Shown piece by piece: positions 59,241 through 64,000 of a DNA stretch of 64,000 bases. The notes beneath the pieces were generated by a model, which worked only from the letters and a program-made list of their open reading frames with translations, was not told the DNA's origin and searched no databases. Source of the DNA: Polytrichum commune (lineage: Eukaryota > Streptophyta > Polytrichopsida > Polytrichales > Polytrichaceae); NCBI GenBank assembly GCA_950295325.1, contig OX485808.1:9364501-9428500 (forward strand). The letters are read 5' to 3'. The translations under genes and the position numbers were made by a program. Positions within the stretch are counted from its first letter, which is position 1. Every line of letters begins with the position of its first letter.

Positions 59241-59499
59241 GATGTGTTTTGTGAATTGGTGGCAATATGTTTGATCTCTTGTATAAATATAATAGATGGG
59301 GGTGTATATGAGGTCACTAGGTCTTGGATGCATGGCATGGTGGTGTTGAGTGAGGTGGCATTCCATGTTATAAGATGTGATTCATAGTTCATTAGTGGTG
59401 TTGGTTATCTGGATGGTAGAGTTGTTGGAATCTTGGGAAGGGGGTGGGTGTGCATAATATGTTAAAGGTTCATTACAACATAGTGTTTCTATGAGGAGT
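59241..59499 (-). pseudogene. LINE endonuclease domain, upstream part
   Basis: On the minus strand it reads LITWNATSLNTTMPCIQDLV then PPSIIFIQEIKH, the start of a LINE apurinic endonuclease (normally WNxxSL...FIQETK). It is cut off by the Ty3-type insertion and continues at 52140. Element 2 interrupts the LINE again at 59500. Confidence 0.7.
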
Positions 59500-60473
59500 T
59501 GTCGCGCACCTCTCCATGAGGAGTGCCCGAAACACCATGGGCACAAGGGGGACCCCGGAGTGACACCCGGGACTTGTGGCGCCGTTGGTGAGAGGGCCCA
59601 AGTGATCCTAGTGTGGGTGAGGGCCCCGGGCGTTGGGAACGCCTCCCACCCACGGAGACTAGGAGGCATGAGGGTAAGGTCATAAGCTATGCGTAGCTCA
59701 TGGCGTGGTGATTCTAGAATGCTCAAGATCACCTCAATCGGAGGTGTGAGCTAGGAGTTATGGCCATTTGAGTGGGGCGCTGTCCCGGGACAGCGCCCTG
59801 GTACAGCAGTGCCTGGGAGTGATTCCCGGGACTGCGAAGGTTCAAACAGGCATAACTTGCTCAAGACTTGCTCAAATGGGGCAAGTGAGGAGTCCATCAG
59901 CATCTACGTGAAGCGTAGATGAAGATGTAGTGGTTGGATGCTGGAATCAGACATCATACAAGGAAGTTATGATGGTCTGAAGCTGCTGGGGGCTTCTAGG
60001 CCCAGCGGCTAAAGGAAAGTGTCCACTTGGCCCCAACTCTTGGTAGAGAGACAAGAGGTTGGTTGACGGTGGGGTAGGGGCCCCGCGTAGAGTCCTAGAG
60101 GCTTATATGGGTGAGGTGGTGTGGCCTCACCCACCCGAGGCCAAACGGCAAGGCGTCCATGGGCATTGGCCCATTGTGAGGCCATAGTTGCCTAGTATGG
60201 TTCGGGTTGTTGTAGTGTTGCTCCGGCAATGCGATGATCAACATAGGATTGGACTTCCATGGATGGAAGTCCACATCTAAGGAATGGTTACCGATTAAGG
60301 GGTGAGTCCCAAAAGCAAAGTAGGAGGGTTGGTTCCCTCCTATGAACTATAAGGTCCGGGGTAGGAGGAGCTAATCATTAGCATGGCGGAATGCGAATGG
60401 TTAGCGCTCGTAACCTTTGCTAAAATTGAAAATTGGCAAGATTGTCAAGGGGGGGCTAGCAAGGGTTGCGACA
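59500..60473 (+). repeat. 5' LTR, element 2
   Basis: TG..CA ends and the same 974-bp length. The flanking GGAGT (59495-59499) is the expected left target copy; its partner lies outside the window. Confidence 0.92.
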
Positions 60474-63125
60474 CTTGGTATCAGAGCAGGGTTCCAAGTT
60501 TTGAGCTCGCACTTTGAGGGAAACATGGCTATCAAAAATGCGGGTTATGATGGTGAGCCCGGGGTTTCCAAAAGGGTTGTGAGGCTCAAATTGGAACAAG
60601 GATCATGTGCATGTGGAATTTGACCATACCATTGGTTCTAATGACAATGGTGGGCATGAGGGTGGATTTGGTAAGGAAAATGGAGGAGTGCTTTGAAAAG
60701 GGCTCCCGCAAACCTCAAAAAAACATTTGGGGCCTAGAATACCGAAAGCACCCAAAACCTTGGAGGGCATTAATGTTGGATTGAAATTTCAATTCGAAAT
60801 GCTTGGAAGGTATTGATGTTGGAATGAATTTGGTGCTAATGAGGCACCCGGGGCCTCTTAAGGCCTATGTGCGCTATTCAAACGCACAAATGAAGGATAC
60901 ACCTAAAACGGACGAGCTTTCTAAGAAATGCATCCTTTTAGGTGGGGTTTTAAAAGCGGGTGGTGGATGCCTTGTTTAAGTCCCCAAGGCTTCTTGAGGA
61001 CATGGTGGGGATCATCAAGTTTGCAAGAGCATTGAAGCCTATGGTCCCAAAGAGAAGTTTGGCGGCGCATCACCACAAGTGGCTTTAGCCAAAGTAGGTC
61101 CCAAAGAAATGAGTGCAAATTGTTTGGTCCATTTTACTTAGGCAAAACATGTTGGTGCCGCGGACGGAATGTTGAAAGGTGGCTTTATGCTTCCAAAGCA
61201 AATCATACTTGTGCCGCGGACGGAATGTTGGGAGGTGGGTTTGTCCTACCAAGGCAATTCATGTTTGTGCCGCGGACGGAGTGTGGGAAGGTGGCTTTGT
61301 GCTACCAAGGCAAAACATGTTTGTTTTGCGGACAAACTATTAGAAATTGGTTTTGTGGCACCAAACCAATTTGTTCCGCGGACGAAATGTTTAAAGTTGG
61401 CTTTGCGGACCAAGCCAAGCCAAGTTGCGGTGGACCAAATGTAAGACGATGGCATTGTGGCCAAGGCTAGTAGCCTTAAGCCGAGGCCAAGTCTTTTGTA
61501 CGTTGAGGCTTAAATGAATGGGAGAAATGTCTCATGGTTTGACAAAGAGGCAAACCATTCCTTCTTGAGCCCAAAACTCACAAGGGAGTTGGGGCTTGCC
61601 GATTGATAGAGCGGGCAAGCCCACCAAGGTGCGGTTTGGAAAGGGCGAACCGCATGAGACAAAGGAGGCCGTGATGCATGTAACCTTTCAATGTGGGACA
61701 TTGGATTTTTGTCAAAATTTCACACCATGTGAAATAGATGAAATGCATGTCATTGTGAAGGCCGCCTTCTTTGAAACTCACATGATAGATGTGAGGTGCA
61801 AGTCGGTGTGCTCGCGGTGCATTATGATGTGTCATAATGGCAATGAGTTGATGTTCAAATTGACAAGGACTCCTATGGTAGGAGGACCCAAAGTGAATTT
61901 GGTCTTAATAAACCAAATGAAAAATAAAAAACATAATGGTCGTGGTTCAATTGGAACAACTCCAAGGAATGTATGGGGAGGCTAGGAAAGATGGGCCTCC
62001 CCAAAACCACATTGGTGGGATGTTGGTGAGGTACAAGGATGTATTCACCAATATGTTGCCCAAAAAGTTACCGCCAAGGAGTGAAAAATAACTTTGCTCA
62101 ACGAGAGATTGAGTTCTTGAGGTATGTGGTGACAAAGGAAATTGGTGGACGAACATGAAGAATGTCAAGGCAATCCAAAAGAGAATTGGCCCTTGATTCA
62201 AAAAAGGCTTAGGTCATTGGTTGGCCTAGCCAACTACTACCACCACTTCATTCTAGATTTGTTTTAAGGTTGCTAAGACCTTATTCAACTTATTGAGGAA
62301 ATGGCTATCCCAAGAGTGGAATGAGCATTGTCACCAAGCCTTTGGGAAGCTCAAGAGCAAAGTTCCCTTCACAAGATGTGGTTAAGTTTCCGGGTTTTCA
62401 TAAGCATTTTGAGGTGCACATGGAGGCGAAGGACTTTACCATTGGCGGATGTTGATCCAAGATGGATGACCATTGCTTATGAGAGGATTAAGCTCCATGG
62501 TTGTCGAACCTTGTCCGGCTTGTGCAAGAAATGGTTATCCCAAGAGTGGGATGAGCCGTGCCACCAAGCCATTGGGGAGCTTAAGAGCAAGTTGTCTTTG
62601 CCGCCCGTGCTCAAGCTTGCGGAGTTTGCCAAACCTTTTGAGGTGCATACGGGGGCAAGTCACTTTGCCATTGGCGGATGTTGATCCAAGATGAAGGACC
62701 ATTGCATATGAGAGCAATAAGCTCAATGGTTGTTAAACCTTGCCCGGCTTGTGCAAGACATGGCTATCCCAAGAGTGGGATGAGCCGTGCCACCCAGTCC
62801 TTGAGGAGCTTAAAACCCAAGTTCTCTTTGCCGCCCGTGCTCAAGTTCGCGGAGCTTGACAAACCTTTTGAGGTGCATACGGGGGTGAGTGACTTTGCCA
62901 ATGGTGGATTATTTGTAAGATGGATGGCCATTGCATATGGGAGCTTGAGGCTCGATGGTTGTCAAAGAAGACAACCAACTCATGACAAAGAACTTCTTTG
63001 CCGTAGTGCATTGCTTGAAGATGTGGCGACATTATTTGGGGTCGCACAAAGCAAAGGTCTACATGGACAATGTGTCCTAAAAGTATTTTAACATATACAA
63101 GCGCAAGTGAGCGCCAAGTCATTGC
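60474..63125 (+). pseudogene. Degenerate interior of element 2, 5' half
   Basis: Gag/pro remnants and the RNase H triplication with many stops, parallel to element 1 and with the same RT-core deletion. The integrase part is not in the window. Confidence 0.8.
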
Positions 63126-64000
63126 TGTCGCAACCCTTGCTAGCCCCCTTGACCATCTTGCCAATTTGCATTCCTAGCAAAGGTTACGAGCGCTAACCCT
63201 TCGCATACCGCGATGCTAATGGTTAGCTCCTCCTACCCCGGACCTTATAGTTCATAGGAGGGAACCAACCCTCCTACTTTGCTTTCGGGACTCACCCCTT
63301 AATCCGTAACCAAATCCCAAATGTGGACTTCCATCCATAGAAGTCCAATCCTATGTTGATCATCGCGTTGCCGGAGCAACACTACAACAACCCGAAGTAT
63401 ACTAGGCAACTATGGCCTCTCCATGGGCCAAAGCCCATGGAGGCCGTGCCGTTCGGCCTCGGGTGGGTGAGGCCACACCACCTCACCCATATAAGCCTCT
63501 AGGACTTCACGCGGGGCCCCTACCCCACCGTCAACCAACCTCTTGTCTCTCTACCAAGAGTTGGGGCCAAGTGGACATTTTCCTTTAGCTGCTGGGCTTA
63601 GAACCCCCCCAGCAGCTTCAGACCATCATAACTTCCTTGTATGATGTTTGATCATAACAACCAACCACTCCATCCTCATCTACGCTTCACGTACATGCCG
63701 ATGGACTCCTCACTTGCCCCATTCGGCCAAGTCTTGAGGAAGTTATGCCTGTTTGAACCTTGGCAGTCCCGGGAATCACTCCCAGGCACTGCTGTACCAG
63801 GGCGCTGTCCCGGGACAGCGCCCCACTCAAATGGCCATAACTCCTAGCTCACACCTCCGATTGAGGTGTTCTTGAGCATTCTAGAATCACCACGCCATGA
63901 GCTACGCATAGCTCTTGGCCTTACCCTTATGCCTCCTAGTCTCCGTGGGTGGGAGGCGTTCCCAACGCCCGGGGCCCTCACCCACACTAGGATCACTTGG
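63126..64000 (-). repeat. LTR of a third family member, nested in reverse orientation
   Basis: From TGTCGCAACCC at 63126 the sequence is the reverse complement of the family LTR and runs to the window edge (875 of about 974 bp). It starts exactly at an LTR end inside element 2, so another copy inserted there in the opposite orientation. Confidence 0.93.

Larger units (their letters stand above)
59500..63125 (+). mobile_element. Second member of the same Ty3-type family, cut by a nested insertion
   Basis: The LTR 59500-60473 (974 bp) and primer-binding site at 60476 are followed by an interior collinear with element 1, including the 56-bp array and the RNase H triplication. It ends at GCGCCAAGTCATTGC (63125), equivalent to about 55777 in element 1. 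The LTR differs from that of element 1 at scattered sites (for example GTGGGTGAGGGCCCC against GTGGATGAGGTCCCC). Confidence 0.9.

Overview
The window looks like plant nuclear DNA, most likely from a bryophyte and probably a moss. It is AT-rich and gene-sparse, with GT..AG introns of about 100-170 bases, plant-type transposons and a retrotransposon primed by initiator-Met tRNA. The strongest clue is a disease-resistance gene at 28.7-23.8 kb (minus strand) that fuses a protein kinase, an NB-ARC ATPase and leucine-rich repeats. This is the PNL class first described from the moss Physcomitrella. The species call is an inference.

Layout. 1-5.4 kb: the end of an unrecognised gene, an F-box-like ORF, an 80-bp tandem array, a family of near-perfect palindromes and a small broken gene. 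5.46-21.08 kb: a segment that I read as one giant Mutator-like (MULE) element. It has inverted terminal repeats rich in GAGCGGTGA-like words and flanking 9-bp direct repeats that match at 8 of 9 positions. Inside are a broken MULE transposase gene (minus strand), an array of about 104-bp repeats each carrying a GCGC-centred palindrome, an intact single-exon atypical kinase (plus strand), and a six-exon gene (plus strand) joining a ParB-like domain to a DNA-methyltransferase-like domain. 21.1-22.8 kb: no recognised gene. 22.8-28.7 kb: the PNL gene, with about 16 nearly identical 144-bp double-LRR units whose far end has decayed. 28.7-46.8 kb: mostly old intergenic DNA with a pogo-type MITE, a hAT remnant, a LINE RNase H remnant, minisatellites and dispersed repeats. 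46.86-48.49 kb: a Tc1-type DD34E transposon with clean ends, inactivated. 51.5-64.0 kb: a LINE split by a very young Ty3/gypsy chromovirus-derived element, a second member of the same family, and part of a third LTR nested in that one in reverse orientation.

How the parts relate. The MULE transposase, palindrome array, kinase and ParB/methyltransferase gene lie between one pair of inverted repeats, the transposase diverging from the other two. I infer cargo carried by a giant transposon. This is the best candidate in the window for an undescribed system. The transposase and methyltransferase genes are damaged (stops, homopolymer frameshifts); only the kinase is open. The Ty3 family shows a young insertion (LTRs that look identical, exact target duplication) with an ancient, rearranged, non-coding interior, so it must be moved by proteins supplied by a relative.
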